Origin: Mucilaginibacter mallensis
GTDB lineage: Bacteria; Bacteroidota; Bacteroidia; Sphingobacteriales; Sphingobacteriaceae
Assembly (NCBI RefSeq): GCF_900105165.1
Contig: NZ_LT629740.1
Coordinates: 3,348,001 to 3,412,000 of the forward strand
Length of the DNA stretch: 64,000 nucleotides
Direction of reading: 5' to 3'
Shown here in pieces: positions 44,201 through 53,199 of this stretch (positions are counted from its first letter, which is position 1; each line of letters opens with the position of its first letter). The notes beneath the pieces are model-generated. The model was not told where the DNA came from and ran no database searches. It was given only the letters and a program-made list of their open reading frames with translations. The position numbers were made by a program, and so were the translations under genes.

Positions 44201-46629
44201 CTACTACTACTTATTATGTACAAACAACTGCAAACGGCCTCACCAGCGCACGAACCGCTGTTATAGTAACCGTTAATCAAACACCTGTAGCTCCTGTTGT
44301 GGCGCCGACAGGCACTTGCATGGGCAGCCCGGCAATAATAACGGCAAGCGGCTCAACAGGCACATATAAATGGTATGACGCGGCAGCCGGTGGAAATTTA
44401 TTAGCCACAGGCAGCACATTTACAACATCTCCATTGTTATCAAATACTATCTACTATGTTCAGGCAGTAATAAATGATTGTATTAGTCCACGTACAAAAG
44501 TAACCGTATCAGTTAATCCGGCACCTAATATCACCAGTTCACCCAATAATAATGCCTGCGGTGGTATCCCATTAAATTATGTAATTACTTCTGATACTCC
44601 CGGGGCTACCTATTCATGGAGCAGGGCACAGGTAACGGGCATCAGTAACCCAGCGGTGACCGCTCAAACATCGGGCACTATTACTGAGGCCCTGATCAAT
44701 ACCTCCGCCGCCCCCATTGATGTAACCTACCTGATAACACCATCAAACAATGGCTGTTCAGGGCCCGTGTTTAAATATGTGGTTACCGTTTATCCAACCC
44801 CAGCCGTTACCAGCAGCCCTACGGCCACAATTTGCGATAATACAACCGATGATTACGCCATAACCTTTAGTTTGCCACAAACCACATTTACCTGGGGCCG
44901 CGCGGCTGTTCCGGGGATAAGCAACGCAGCAGTATCAGGCCAAACAGCAGGCACCATACGTGAGGTGCTTTTTAATACTACTACGGCGCCAATTGCAGTT
45001 CCGTATACCATTAACTACCAAACCAGTGATTGCCAGGCACAACCATTTACCTGGACAGAAACCGTAAACCCTACTGCCTACATAACCAGTGCTGCTGCAG
45101 GAACAATCTGCAGTGGCACACCGCAAAACTATACCATTACATCAAACATACCGTCGGCCACATTTAGCTGGAAACGGGATACAGCAAACAACATCAGTAA
45201 TAAACCTATAAGCAATCAAACATCAGCAACTATTGATGAAACTTTAGTTAATACCGGCCCTAACCCGGTAAAGGTTAGTTATATTATAACACCAATTGCG
45301 TTTGGTTGCCCGGGCGCTGCTTTTGCCTATACAGTTACATTGAACCCGCAGCCTGCAATGCCTGTAGCTAACAGTAACACCCCTGTTTGTTTGGGCAGCA
45401 CGGTACAATTGCGCACACCTATAGTTCAAAATGCCAGTTATTTGTGGACGGGGCCAAATGGCTATACTTCAGATCTGCAAAACCCTGATATTAAAAACGT
45501 CACACTCGCTGATACAGGCATATACAAATTATATGTTACCGTTAACAGTTGCACCAGCCCGGCCGGCACTACGCAGGTAAGGATACATGAACCACCAAAA
45601 GCTGATGCCGGCCCCAACCAGTTAGTTTGTATAAATGCCACATCGGTACAATTGGCCGGCAAGGTTACCGGTGGCACTACAACAGGTATATGGACACCAT
45701 CGGGATCAGGAACATTTATACCCGGAAAAAACTATCTGAATGCCCAATATATCCCCTCAGCGGAAGATAAAGCAGTCGGATCCGTAACATTAACCCTTCA
45801 ATCAACCAGTACTGACGATTGCAATTTTTCTATTTCAAGCATGACCATTACTTTCGGACTTTTGCCTGCAGTAAGTACAGGCGGGAATAGAAATGTTTGT
45901 ATACAAGATGCCAGCGTTCCGCTAAAAGCACAAATATTTATTCCGGGTGGAAGTAAATGGAGTACCTCAGGTAGTGGAAGTTTCACACCTTCAGTAGATG
46001 ACTTAGATGCAACATATACCCCATCTACTGCCGATAAACAAAGCGGATCAGTAAAACTAACACTAACCGCTAATAATCCCGGCCAGTGTTATCTAGCCAC
46101 GGATACTATGCTGGTGAAATTTAGCCCGCCGCCAACAGTTAATGCAGGTGGCATACGATATGTTTTGCGTGGCCACACTATTATTTTAGATCCTGTGGTG
46201 AGCGAGAATGATGTAACCTATTTATGGTCGCCAAATATTGATATTAACAATGTTACTGCAAAAAATCCAGTTATTACCGGCAATATCGATCGTAGCTATA
46301 CCTTGCAGGTTACCGATAGCCTGGGCTGTGTAACTTATGCTCAAACCCAAATCATAGTATCTCCAGAACTGGTTATACCTAATGCCTTTACACCCAACGG
46401 CGATGGCATTAATGATTACTGGGAGATTAAGGGCCTGGTTGCCTATACCAATGCCATTATTGATGTGTTTAACAGATACGGTGCAAAACTCTATCACTCA
46501 GTGGGATACCCCACACCGTGGGACGGAAAATATAACGGACAGCAGCTGCCCGTTGGCACGTATTATTATATTATAAATACCAATGTAAACAACCAGGTAT
46601 TGTCTGGATCATTAACAATTATAAGGTAG
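41296..46629 (+). CDS. T9SS-exported Ig-repeat adhesin-like protein (type B C-terminal domain)
   Basis: A 1777-residue surface protein. The start codon is TTG; a TAA lies three codons upstream, so no ATG is possible near it. A signal peptide (1-25, ending KGYSQS) precedes a SprB-like segment (27-105), then nine Ig_7-type repeats of about 80 residues, recognised by a VCxG...Y-x-WYDAATGG...TTTYYVQ...GC-S-RT-V pattern. Two related repeats interrupt them (about 675-850); three PKD-like repeats follow (about 1080-1345) and two GPNQ/PS-G-G-F repeats. The end (about 1690-1777), with IPNAFTPNGDGINDYWEI and WDGKYNGQQLPVGTYYYII, is the gliding-motility-associated type B sorting domain. Likely secreted or attached by T9SS. 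Confidence 0.9.
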   Translation: MIARYFVNTRLFFLLLLLLSVKGYSQSCTLKDSLSSSSPDICSGNAVILTPTLSGGTGPYNYIWSTGETTQTISVNKAGTYTVSVTDKATSCPAVTASISVGVSTMPNAPTASSTTVCENSPATLKATAPGGTYQWYDAATGGNFLATGDTFTTPPITTATTYYVQTTLSNCTSARTAVTVYTAGRPSVTNTSVCSGNGATITASGGTNYVWYDSAAETNQLATGPTYTTPAITKTTTYYVVATVNGCVSAPTAVIVYISPPPPTPTSSNVTICSGMAASLHANAASGIFDWFDVPTGGTSLISSPDYTTPALTASTTYYVQTSANGCESARTPVTVTVNPIPPAPAAQTSTICYGTSTNLTITSAADGSTYQWYDAATGGRLLTSGTTYQTPVLDNTTTYYIQSVNGGCISSRTPVQVIVNPPVAAPSASGAIVCSGSATILTATSTVKGGIYQWYNAPTGGTLLVTDSTYTTPALTATTKYYVQTVVGDCTSARTAVSVTVLPPVAAPKASGATICSGNYAILTASGGSGNYGWYDSPAGGTLLSSGQVYVTPALTANATYYVQTSSNGCESTRTPVTVTITPITPSPTVSGATSVCAGSTATVSASTTASGGILWYDAATGGNLLGSGNNYTTPALTETTTYYAESNSSTCPGDRTPVTVTVTPTADAQFEYTYGTYGGTASNPIPVIADPAGGTFTSSPAGLVFVSNTTGEVNIKASKKGQYTIVFTTNGPCPGTSSVVFVTDSIPSGNFYYNGPYCQSGSNPYPTFASNSSAGTFSASPSGLVFVNKTTGQINLNASKPGTYTVSNTLLLSDGSPEVATANVTIDPVAMVNAGPNQSVQAGQPVKLAGSISGASGAIWSGGKGTFSHPNLLNAVYTPATGESDVTLTLTTTNSAGVCGPVSAKVEIFIHTVPVAPTAPGIPVCMGSSTTLSALAPGGTYRWYDSATGGTLLSTGPNYITPPLTATTTYYVQTTANGLTSARTAVIVTVNQTPVAPVVAPTGTCMGSPAIITASGSTGTYKWYDAAAGGNLLATGSTFTTSPLLSNTIYYVQAVINDCISPRTKVTVSVNPAPNITSSPNNNACGGIPLNYVITSDTPGATYSWSRAQVTGISNPAVTAQTSGTITEALINTSAAPIDVTYLITPSNNGCSGPVFKYVVTVYPTPAVTSSPTATICDNTTDDYAITFSLPQTTFTWGRAAVPGISNAAVSGQTAGTIREVLFNTTTAPIAVPYTINYQTSDCQAQPFTWTETVNPTAYITSAAAGTICSGTPQNYTITSNIPSATFSWKRDTANNISNKPISNQTSATIDETLVNTGPNPVKVSYIITPIAFGCPGAAFAYTVTLNPQPAMPVANSNTPVCLGSTVQLRTPIVQNASYLWTGPNGYTSDLQNPDIKNVTLADTGIYKLYVTVNSCTSPAGTTQVRIHEPPKADAGPNQLVCINATSVQLAGKVTGGTTTGIWTPSGSGTFIPGKNYLNAQYIPSAEDKAVGSVTLTLQSTSTDDCNFSISSMTITFGLLPAVSTGGNRNVCIQDASVPLKAQIFIPGGSKWSTSGSGSFTPSVDDLDATYTPSTADKQSGSVKLTLTANNPGQCYLATDTMLVKFSPPPTVNAGGIRYVLRGHTIILDPVVSENDVTYLWSPNIDINNVTAKNPVITGNIDRSYTLQVTDSLGCVTYAQTQIIVSPELVIPNAFTPNGDGINDYWEIKGLVAYTNAIIDVFNRYGAKLYHSVGYPTPWDGKYNGQQLPVGTYYYIINTNVNNQVLSGSLTIIR

Positions 46630-46634
46630 CAATA

Positions 46635-49600
46635 TTAATTCAACAGGTTAAGCAGGTCTGTTTTTGAGAGGTTTTTAACGAACGATGTATCGCTTTTGAT
46701 CAAATCATTAGCGAGTGATTGCTTGTTTTCCTGCATCACCATTATCTTTTCTTCAACCGTACCGGGGCATATCAGCCGTACGGCAACAATATTTTTGTCC
46801 TGCCCAATACGATGGCAGCGATCTATGGCCTGGTTCTCAACTGCGGGGTTCCACCATGGGTCAACCAGGTAAACGTAATCGGCCTCAGTTAAATTAAGGC
46901 CGGTGCCCCCTGCTTTCAGGCTGATCAGGAAAACACGTATCTCCGCATCAGTCTGAAAATCATTAATAACCGCTTGTCTGTTGCGGGTTTGCCCGGTTAA
47001 ATAACTAAAGCCTATCTCCCTGCTCTTTAGTTCTTTTTTTATCAGATCGAGCATGGTTACAAACTGGGAAAATACCAATATTTTATGCTGATGCTTTTTG
47101 CCCTCTATCTCCTCTATCAGCATATCTATTTTAGCCGAGGCATTACCCGGCATCTTCTCGCCTTTAAGCAACAATGGCGAATCACAGATCTGCCGCAGGC
47201 GGGTTATACCCTTTAGCACATTCATGGGTGATTTTTTCAGCACATCGCCCGTTGTAGCCGATATATAGTCGCGAAACTCAGTTTCGTAGGCATTGTAAAT
47301 ATTACGCTGCTCAGGCTTCATTTCGCAGTACAAAACCATTTCGGTTTTCTCGGGCAGGTCTGATGCTACTTCCTGCTTGGTACGCCTGAGAATGAACGGG
47401 CTGATCTTATTTTGCAGCTCCTTAGCCCGCTTGCTACTTTTAAACATATCAATAGGCGAAGAATAGATCTCCTTAAAATATTGCTTGCTACCCAACAAAC
47501 CCGGGCATGCAAAAGATAACTGCCCGTACAGATCAAATGTATTATTTTCAACAGGTGTGCCTGTAAGCACAATTTTGTTCCTGGATTTTAACAGTCTGGT
47601 TGCTTTATAACGCTGAGATTCAGGGTTCTTGATCTGCTGTGATTCATCAAGAAAAACGTAATTAAACTCATAATCCTTCAGGAAAACGATATCGGCTAAC
47701 AAAGTTCCGTATGAGGTGAGGACAACCTCATATTTATCAAATTCTGATATACTTTTAATACGATCGGCCCCATAAATAGTATGCACGCGCATTGTTGGTG
47801 CAAATTTTTCGATCTCCAGCTGCCAGTTATGAATTAGTGAAGTGGGCACCACCACTAAATTGGTATTGTGTTTATTTTTATCGCGTTGAGATAGAATAAA
47901 CGCTATAACCTGTATAGTTTTACCCAGGCCCATATCATCCGCAAGGCAACCGCCGAAGTTGAAATCATCCAAAAAATTAAGCCAGCTTAACCCCTGCTGT
48001 TGATAGTGGCGCAGCTCGCCATTAAAGCCAATTGGGGTTGGAAATAATTTAACTGCTTCGAAGTTTTCTAACTTTTTATGGTAGATACTTATCTCGTTCT
48101 GTACCTTTTCATCCAAATCAGCCTCATTAAATAGTTGCTCTATCACCGTAAAGTTCGACTTCGCTATCTGCAAGGTTTCATCATCAGCTATCTCGCCTGA
48201 ATTGAAATAATCGTTAAATTTTTCTATCCACTCAGCCGGTAAAATGCCTGTTGTGCCATCATCAAGCTGCACATATTTGGTTTTGTTCTTTACCGCGCGA
48301 TAGATCTGTTTTAAAGCTGCCCGCTTACGCCCGAAACGCGCGTTAACAATGGCATTGAACCAGTTAAGGCCACTTAATACTTTAATACTGATCTTTACCT
48401 TATTAGGGTTTAGCTTATTACCTTCCAGCTCATTAAAACCAAGTATGGCTATTTTTTGATTCTGCCACTCATCAAACACATCCAGAAACCAATCCTCATC
48501 CAAAAATCTTTTTTTATGCAGATAGAAATATTGCAGGTCGTTTTCCAGTTGCTCCTCAAAATAAGGGTGCTGCTTTACCAGTAAGGCAGTAAAATCAATC
48601 TCGGCTGCATCGTTCCGGTTTACCAAGAACTCCTTTCCACGCTCATCAACCGAATAGATCTGCCTTTTGGTACGTACGGATATCTCCACCTCACCATACC
48701 GCATCACCGGGATCAGCATCACATGTGTACCAAAATCCGACAAATAAATTATCCTTTCAGTTTCATTATTAAAGCCCTGCTTTTTTAGCTGAGCCGGTGT
48801 AGCGGGCTTAATATGCGGATAATCAATACTTACCTTTTCTTCCAGCTTGGTGAGTAACTGTTTTTTAAACTCATCAAATTTGGAACTATGCACCAGTATA
48901 TTATCCTGCTTTTTGGTTAGCAGAGTTATCACATTCAGCTGTTGCAGATTAGGCGTTAAACAAAGCTTGGTACCCGTCCACACAAAATAAGTAAACCAAA
49001 TGCTCAGATTTTTAAAATCAAATATCTGCTGATCTATTTCAAGCGTACCCGATAGCTCAAAGAACTGATCTTTAGGTTTTACGGTTAGTTTAGGTTCTGC
49101 TGTAAGCAACTCAACCTTTACCGGGAAAATCGAATTTGCGGTAATATTTTCTGATACCTCATTATCATGATAATAAAAATCATAATCCAAAGGATTTTTG
49201 ACAATGGCTTTTAAAGCCATTATATCAGCCTCGCTGACTATTTTATTAATATGGTGCTGAAACTTATGTATCCCCGTAAAGAACTTCAATTGCTGCGCAT
49301 CTTCCGTTTGCCAGATCATATCCAGCGGAGCTATAGGCGTTAAAGGATTTTTAATCTTCCCTTCCCTGGTCGTTTGTGCCGAATACAGCTCCACAAACAA
49401 ATACTTATAATACTTATGCTGCTTTAATACGATGCAAATGGTTTGTTCTTCTATAGCTACCGGCGGAACATCAGCCACAATAACCGACTTCAGCAACCCT
49501 ATGCTTTCCTTAGTAACCGGCAGTAAGGATGTTAAAACAGGAGTAATTTCCAGTTTACTGTTGAGAAGCTCAATCTTGAAAAAGCTATCAAGGTCGGGTT

Positions 49601-50027
49601 TATGTTCCAGTCCATAATCAACTGCAAATTTCTTCAGTCTACTATGGCGCAGCTTTTCATCAAAAAATATGCGGAACTCATCCCGTTTTATGATCTCGGA
49701 TAATACCGCGGCCTGGTGTTCGCAAAACTTATTGTTTTCAGCATAGCAATCGCAGGCCAGTATCAGCCTGTTATTTTCATTGACAACCGCAACTGCGGGA
49801 AATGCTGCTTTTTTATATTGATTTGTAAAAGTGCCGTGGTTAATTTCGAGCGAAAGCGCAGAAATGCTGCGATTGCCCGTTTGATCTGAATAGATATCAC
49901 CAGTGCTATGCTGCGCAATAAGTACCTCGGTTAAAGTATCAATAGCAACACCCTCAAATACAACCGTATGATTACGGGATGGCTCATCCTGATCGAACCT
50001 TAACTTGCTTACCCGTATTTTCTGCAT
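46635..50027 (-). CDS. SNF2-family helicase with N-terminal SWIM zinc finger
   Basis: An 1130-residue DNA-dependent ATPase. Near residues 90-110 the pattern ACDCYAENNKFCEHQ fits a SWIM zinc finger (CxC...CxH). After a long middle region the SNF2 core begins near residue 640: Walker A CLADDMGLGKTIQVIAF, the DExx box variant FLDESQQIKN, LTGTPVENNTFDLYGQ and FILRRTKQEVASDLPEK. Helicase C-terminal motifs are LVFSQFVTMLD, SLKAGGTGLNL and DPWWNPAVENQAIDRCHRIG. It probably remodels DNA- or RNA-protein complexes in the cytoplasm. Its start directly abuts the stop of the next upstream minus-strand gene, so the two are co-transcribed. Confidence 0.92.
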   Translation of the reverse strand: MQKIRVSKLRFDQDEPSRNHTVVFEGVAIDTLTEVLIAQHSTGDIYSDQTGNRSISALSLEINHGTFTNQYKKAAFPAVAVVNENNRLILACDCYAENNKFCEHQAAVLSEIIKRDEFRIFFDEKLRHSRLKKFAVDYGLEHKPDLDSFFKIELLNSKLEITPVLTSLLPVTKESIGLLKSVIVADVPPVAIEEQTICIVLKQHKYYKYLFVELYSAQTTREGKIKNPLTPIAPLDMIWQTEDAQQLKFFTGIHKFQHHINKIVSEADIMALKAIVKNPLDYDFYYHDNEVSENITANSIFPVKVELLTAEPKLTVKPKDQFFELSGTLEIDQQIFDFKNLSIWFTYFVWTGTKLCLTPNLQQLNVITLLTKKQDNILVHSSKFDEFKKQLLTKLEEKVSIDYPHIKPATPAQLKKQGFNNETERIIYLSDFGTHVMLIPVMRYGEVEISVRTKRQIYSVDERGKEFLVNRNDAAEIDFTALLVKQHPYFEEQLENDLQYFYLHKKRFLDEDWFLDVFDEWQNQKIAILGFNELEGNKLNPNKVKISIKVLSGLNWFNAIVNARFGRKRAALKQIYRAVKNKTKYVQLDDGTTGILPAEWIEKFNDYFNSGEIADDETLQIAKSNFTVIEQLFNEADLDEKVQNEISIYHKKLENFEAVKLFPTPIGFNGELRHYQQQGLSWLNFLDDFNFGGCLADDMGLGKTIQVIAFILSQRDKNKHNTNLVVVPTSLIHNWQLEIEKFAPTMRVHTIYGADRIKSISEFDKYEVVLTSYGTLLADIVFLKDYEFNYVFLDESQQIKNPESQRYKATRLLKSRNKIVLTGTPVENNTFDLYGQLSFACPGLLGSKQYFKEIYSSPIDMFKSSKRAKELQNKISPFILRRTKQEVASDLPEKTEMVLYCEMKPEQRNIYNAYETEFRDYISATTGDVLKKSPMNVLKGITRLRQICDSPLLLKGEKMPGNASAKIDMLIEEIEGKKHQHKILVFSQFVTMLDLIKKELKSREIGFSYLTGQTRNRQAVINDFQTDAEIRVFLISLKAGGTGLNLTEADYVYLVDPWWNPAVENQAIDRCHRIGQDKNIVAVRLICPGTVEEKIMVMQENKQSLANDLIKSDTSFVKNLSKTDLLNLLN

Positions 50028-51530
50028 CTACACCTTATCCAATACAGCTCCCGGATTATCATCCGCTTTGGTCAGATTTTCTTTTTCCTCTTTTTCAGGA
50101 TTGACAGCGCATGGATATCCAAACAGGCAGCGTTCCTTTATCATGGTCACTACTTCTGGTGGTACATGTTCCTCCCATCCAGCTTCACCATGTTTTATAA
50201 GCTCCAGCACTTTATCGGTTTGCGCATGCAGATTATTTTCATTGTAATGATGAATATCTTCTATTTTATTATTGGCTATCAGGTAGCGGTACAGATCGAT
50301 AAGGTGCGCAGGCGGGTTAAACCTCAGGCAATTGTAAATAACCTTATCGCGCAAGGTAGGATATATGAACAGCTTAACCTTACGGCTGAATAATGTTGCA
50401 AAAGACTCCAAAATGCCACCCGGAAGATCTTTATAATGCTCTTCAGAGAAAATATATTCCAAATTCGGATAGCCTAAAACCACACCCAATTTAAGTTTAG
50501 TTATCTTCGACAGGTAGGCTATCAGCTTATAATACTCATGAAAATTTGAGATCAGTACCGTTTGCCCGAGTGAGCAGAGGATATCTACACGGTCAAGGAA
50601 ATCTTTCTCATCAATTTCAGCCGTTTCGTCGGCATTTCTTTCTTTTAACGATTGCAGGGTAAGCTCTGTAACTACCATCACGTTATCCTTATCCACATCA
50701 GGCTCCTGCATAAACTGCTTAACGCCTGTAGTAAGCATATCTATATGCACATTAATAATAGGACGAAAACGGCCGCGTATTACCACAATATGCTTTTTAT
50801 ACAATACCTCTGATGGTTGCTGGTTCTTGCCATCCGGACCAAAAACCGCTACATCCGAAAAACCATATTTAACCAGGTGCAAGCTCATCAGCCTGTTATC
50901 AACCTTGGTAAAGTTTGGCCCTTCAAAACGGATCATATCTATCTGGATACGGTCCCTTGACAAGTTATCCATCAATGAAAGCAAGAACACCGGCGGCACT
51001 TCATTATAATAAAAGCAGGCATACATCAGGTTAACACCCAAAATGCCTACAGCCTGTTGTTGCAGGTTATTATCGTTATCCAATAGTTTTACGTGAATAA
51101 CCACATCGTTAAACTCGCCGTTGGGCTCTAACTGAAAGCGTACGCCCATCCAGCCATGACCGTCGTTAGTTTTATTATAATTGAGGGCCGAAACCGTATC
51201 AGAAAAAGCAAAAAATGTGGTTGAATCACCACGCAGCTCAGACAGACGCTCAATTAGTAAACCATACTCATGGTTAAGCATTGATTTTAGCCTTGGCTCG
51301 CTTACATAGCGGCGTACTTGCATGGCACCATAAATAGCGTCAGAAAAAGTCATGTCATAAGCCGACATGGTTTTGGCAATAGTACCTGATGAACCGCCAG
51401 CCTTAAAAAAATTAGCAGCCACATCCTGTCCGGCACCAATTTCAGCGAAAGAACCATAAATTTTTGGATCGAGATTTATGGCAAGCGCTTTTTGTTTGGT
51501 TCCAATGTCCTTATTATGAATGCTATTCAT
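50028..51530 (-). CDS. Conserved protein of unknown function, 500 residues
   Basis: I recognise a widespread conserved protein starting KALAINLDPKIYGSFAEIGA and continuing with GQDVAANFFKAGG and TIAKTMSAYDMTFSDAIYGA. Database entries for it carry conflicting names such as TonB-dependent receptor or nicotinate-nucleotide adenylyltransferase; neither is supported here, as there is no signal peptide, barrel pattern or HxGH nucleotidyl motif. The protein looks soluble and cytoplasmic. The C-terminal 25 residues are acidic and charged. It is immediately followed, without a gap, by the SNF2 helicase gene, which hints at a shared process. Confidence 0.7.
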   Translation of the reverse strand: MNSIHNKDIGTKQKALAINLDPKIYGSFAEIGAGQDVAANFFKAGGSSGTIAKTMSAYDMTFSDAIYGAMQVRRYVSEPRLKSMLNHEYGLLIERLSELRGDSTTFFAFSDTVSALNYNKTNDGHGWMGVRFQLEPNGEFNDVVIHVKLLDNDNNLQQQAVGILGVNLMYACFYYNEVPPVFLLSLMDNLSRDRIQIDMIRFEGPNFTKVDNRLMSLHLVKYGFSDVAVFGPDGKNQQPSEVLYKKHIVVIRGRFRPIINVHIDMLTTGVKQFMQEPDVDKDNVMVVTELTLQSLKERNADETAEIDEKDFLDRVDILCSLGQTVLISNFHEYYKLIAYLSKITKLKLGVVLGYPNLEYIFSEEHYKDLPGGILESFATLFSRKVKLFIYPTLRDKVIYNCLRFNPPAHLIDLYRYLIANNKIEDIHHYNENNLHAQTDKVLELIKHGEAGWEEHVPPEVVTMIKERCLFGYPCAVNPEKEEKENLTKADDNPGAVLDKV

Positions 51531-51761
51531 ACAATTTATATTTATTTACTGTTGCCAGTAGCCTGAAGTAATTAGTTGATTAAAAGTACGACTTTTTAGA
51601 GAATGCGACAGAAAGAATTAGAAAAATGCAAATAAGATGGCTATTCCTTAACAATAGTTTAACCCGCTATTTCAGCAACTACCAATCAATGATATACATA
51701 CATTAATATATGTTGTTGAATTTTTTCATCAATCTTTTATCGCTCTATCCATTCGGGATTA

Positions 51762-51769
51762 TATATTTG
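51762..51769 (+). promoter_or_regulatory. -7 box for ppnP
   Basis: TATATTTG is an exact TAnnTTTG element 31 nt before the ATG at 51801. A T-run at 51735-51738, 23 nt upstream, is a poor -33. The rest of the 51531-51800 spacer, between divergent genes, shows nothing else. Confidence 0.5.
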
Positions 51770-51800
51770 CTTTTCATATCAAACCAAATACAAACTAATA

Positions 51801-52100
51801 ATGAGTGATTCAACTGAGGGAACAGTATCCCACAATGTATATTTTGATGGCAAAGTAAAAAGCCTGGCGCTTGACACGGATAAAGGCAAAGCTACTGTTG
51901 GTGTAATGAAAAAAGGAAACTACCAATTCTCAACTTCCACACCCGAAAAGATGATCATTATCGCCGGCATCATGGATGTTAAATTACCTGAAGGCAGCTG
52001 GACAAAATATTACGAAAAGGATGAATTTGATGTAGCATCGGGTGTTATATTCGATATTATATGCGATACCGATGTAGCTTATATCTGCTATTACGAATAA
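51801..52100 (+). CDS. ppnP: Pyrimidine/purine nucleoside phosphorylase PpnP (DUF1255)
   Basis: A 99-residue cupin-fold enzyme that phosphorolyses a broad range of nucleosides to base and ribose-1-phosphate. The sequence VYFDGKVKSLALDTDKGKAT, VGVMKKGNYQFSTSTPEKM, IIIAGIMDVKLPEGSW and ICYYE at the end aligns well with E. coli PpnP (YaiE) from end to end. Cytoplasmic, single domain. It is followed by a hairpin and the PhyH gene; both are on the plus strand but probably separate units. Confidence 0.92.
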   Translation: MSDSTEGTVSHNVYFDGKVKSLALDTDKGKATVGVMKKGNYQFSTSTPEKMIIIAGIMDVKLPEGSWTKYYEKDEFDVASGVIFDIICDTDVAYICYYE

Positions 52101-52112
52101 TTAAGCCTTTCC

Positions 52113-52140
52113 ACATGTTATGCAATAACATGTATTATTT
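52113..52140 (+). terminator. Hairpin terminator after ppnP
   Basis: ACATGTTAT (52113-52121) pairs perfectly with ATAACATGT (52125-52133) around a GCA loop, followed by ATTATTTTC. AT-rich and therefore of moderate strength. Confidence 0.6.
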
Positions 52141-52173
52141 TCAATCCAAAACTTCGATATAATCCGTAAAAAG

Positions 52174-53193
52174 ATGCCCACTCAAGCTATAGCTTCATCC
52201 ACTGAAACAGGCAAATTGCCGGTAATGCATTTAAAGCGTTATTGGCATAAATCTGTTTTAAAAAGGAACAATGAAATTAAGCCTGATGCTTTTACTGATG
52301 AATGGACGCTGGATATTACTTTATTAAATGCACTAGGTTTAGGGTTAGAACCAACCATTCAATATATATACCTCGAAAATCCATCATTTGAAAAATTTGA
52401 AGACTGGATATTACAGGTTACTGGTGAACCCGAATCTGAAAAAATAGTCCGGTTTAATCCGCTATTTACTAATGATAGTATCGCTGAGAACAGCATAACG
52501 CAAAACGACAATGTCTTAAGCAATGAGGATTGGGACTTCTGGCAGCAAAATGGCTATGTCATTATCAGGAATGCCGTGACCAGGGAGAATTGTGATGAGA
52601 CAATTGAGGCGCTTTGCGATCATATTAATATAAAAAGGCATGATCCGGCTACATGGTACAATAACCACCCCGCAAAACAGGGCATTATGGTGCAGCTTTT
52701 TCAACACCCGGCGCTTGAGCAAAACCGCAATGCCTTTAAAATCAGAAAGGCTTTCGAGGAAATCTGGAACAGAATTGATATTTGGGTAAATACCGATAGG
52801 GTTGGCTTTAACCCACCGGTAACTCAATCTTATCCTTTTCAAGGGCCGCGCCTGCATTGGGATAGCAGTATCAAGCCGCCCATGCCATTGGGTACACAAG
52901 GATTGCTTTATTTAGCGGATACCGCCGAAAATCAGGGCGCATTTACACTTGTACCGGGTTTTCAAAACAGGATAGAAGATTGGCTAAAAGGTTTACCCCT
53001 TGGTGCAGACCCACGTAAACAGGATCTGTATACTTTAGGGGCTAAGCCAATAGCTGCCAATGCTGGTGATTTTATCATATGGCACCATGCTCTTCCGCAT
53101 GGCAGCAGCCCAAATACTTCATCACTACCAAGGTTTGTGCAATACATTAATTATGAACCTGCCGGCAAGCAGGAAAGCGACATCTGGTTATAA
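52174..53193 (+). CDS. PhyH-family Fe(II)/2-oxoglutarate dioxygenase
   Basis: A 339-residue phytanoyl-CoA-dioxygenase-like enzyme that would hydroxylate a substrate using Fe(II), O2 and 2-oxoglutarate. Residues 1-112 form an N-terminal region I do not recognise (WTLDITLLNALGLGLEPTIQ). The dioxygenase starts near 115 (LSNEDWDFWQQNGYVIIRNA); likely iron ligands are H228 and D230 in RLHWDSS and H309 in HALPHGSSPN, with R320 as 2-oxoglutarate anchor. No signal peptide. It converges on the sulfotransferase gene with 6 bp between stops. The substrate is unknown; a peptide, lipid or small molecule are all possible. Confidence 0.82.
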   Translation: MPTQAIASSTETGKLPVMHLKRYWHKSVLKRNNEIKPDAFTDEWTLDITLLNALGLGLEPTIQYIYLENPSFEKFEDWILQVTGEPESEKIVRFNPLFTNDSIAENSITQNDNVLSNEDWDFWQQNGYVIIRNAVTRENCDETIEALCDHINIKRHDPATWYNNHPAKQGIMVQLFQHPALEQNRNAFKIRKAFEEIWNRIDIWVNTDRVGFNPPVTQSYPFQGPRLHWDSSIKPPMPLGTQGLLYLADTAENQGAFTLVPGFQNRIEDWLKGLPLGADPRKQDLYTLGAKPIAANAGDFIIWHHALPHGSSPNTSSLPRFVQYINYEPAGKQESDIWL

Positions 53194-53199
53194 AAGCAA

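Noticed and set aside
50028..51530. TonB-dependent receptor or NMN adenylyltransferase as the name of the 500-residue protein
   Set aside because: No signal peptide, plug, barrel strands or HxGH motif; the names appear to be propagated errors.
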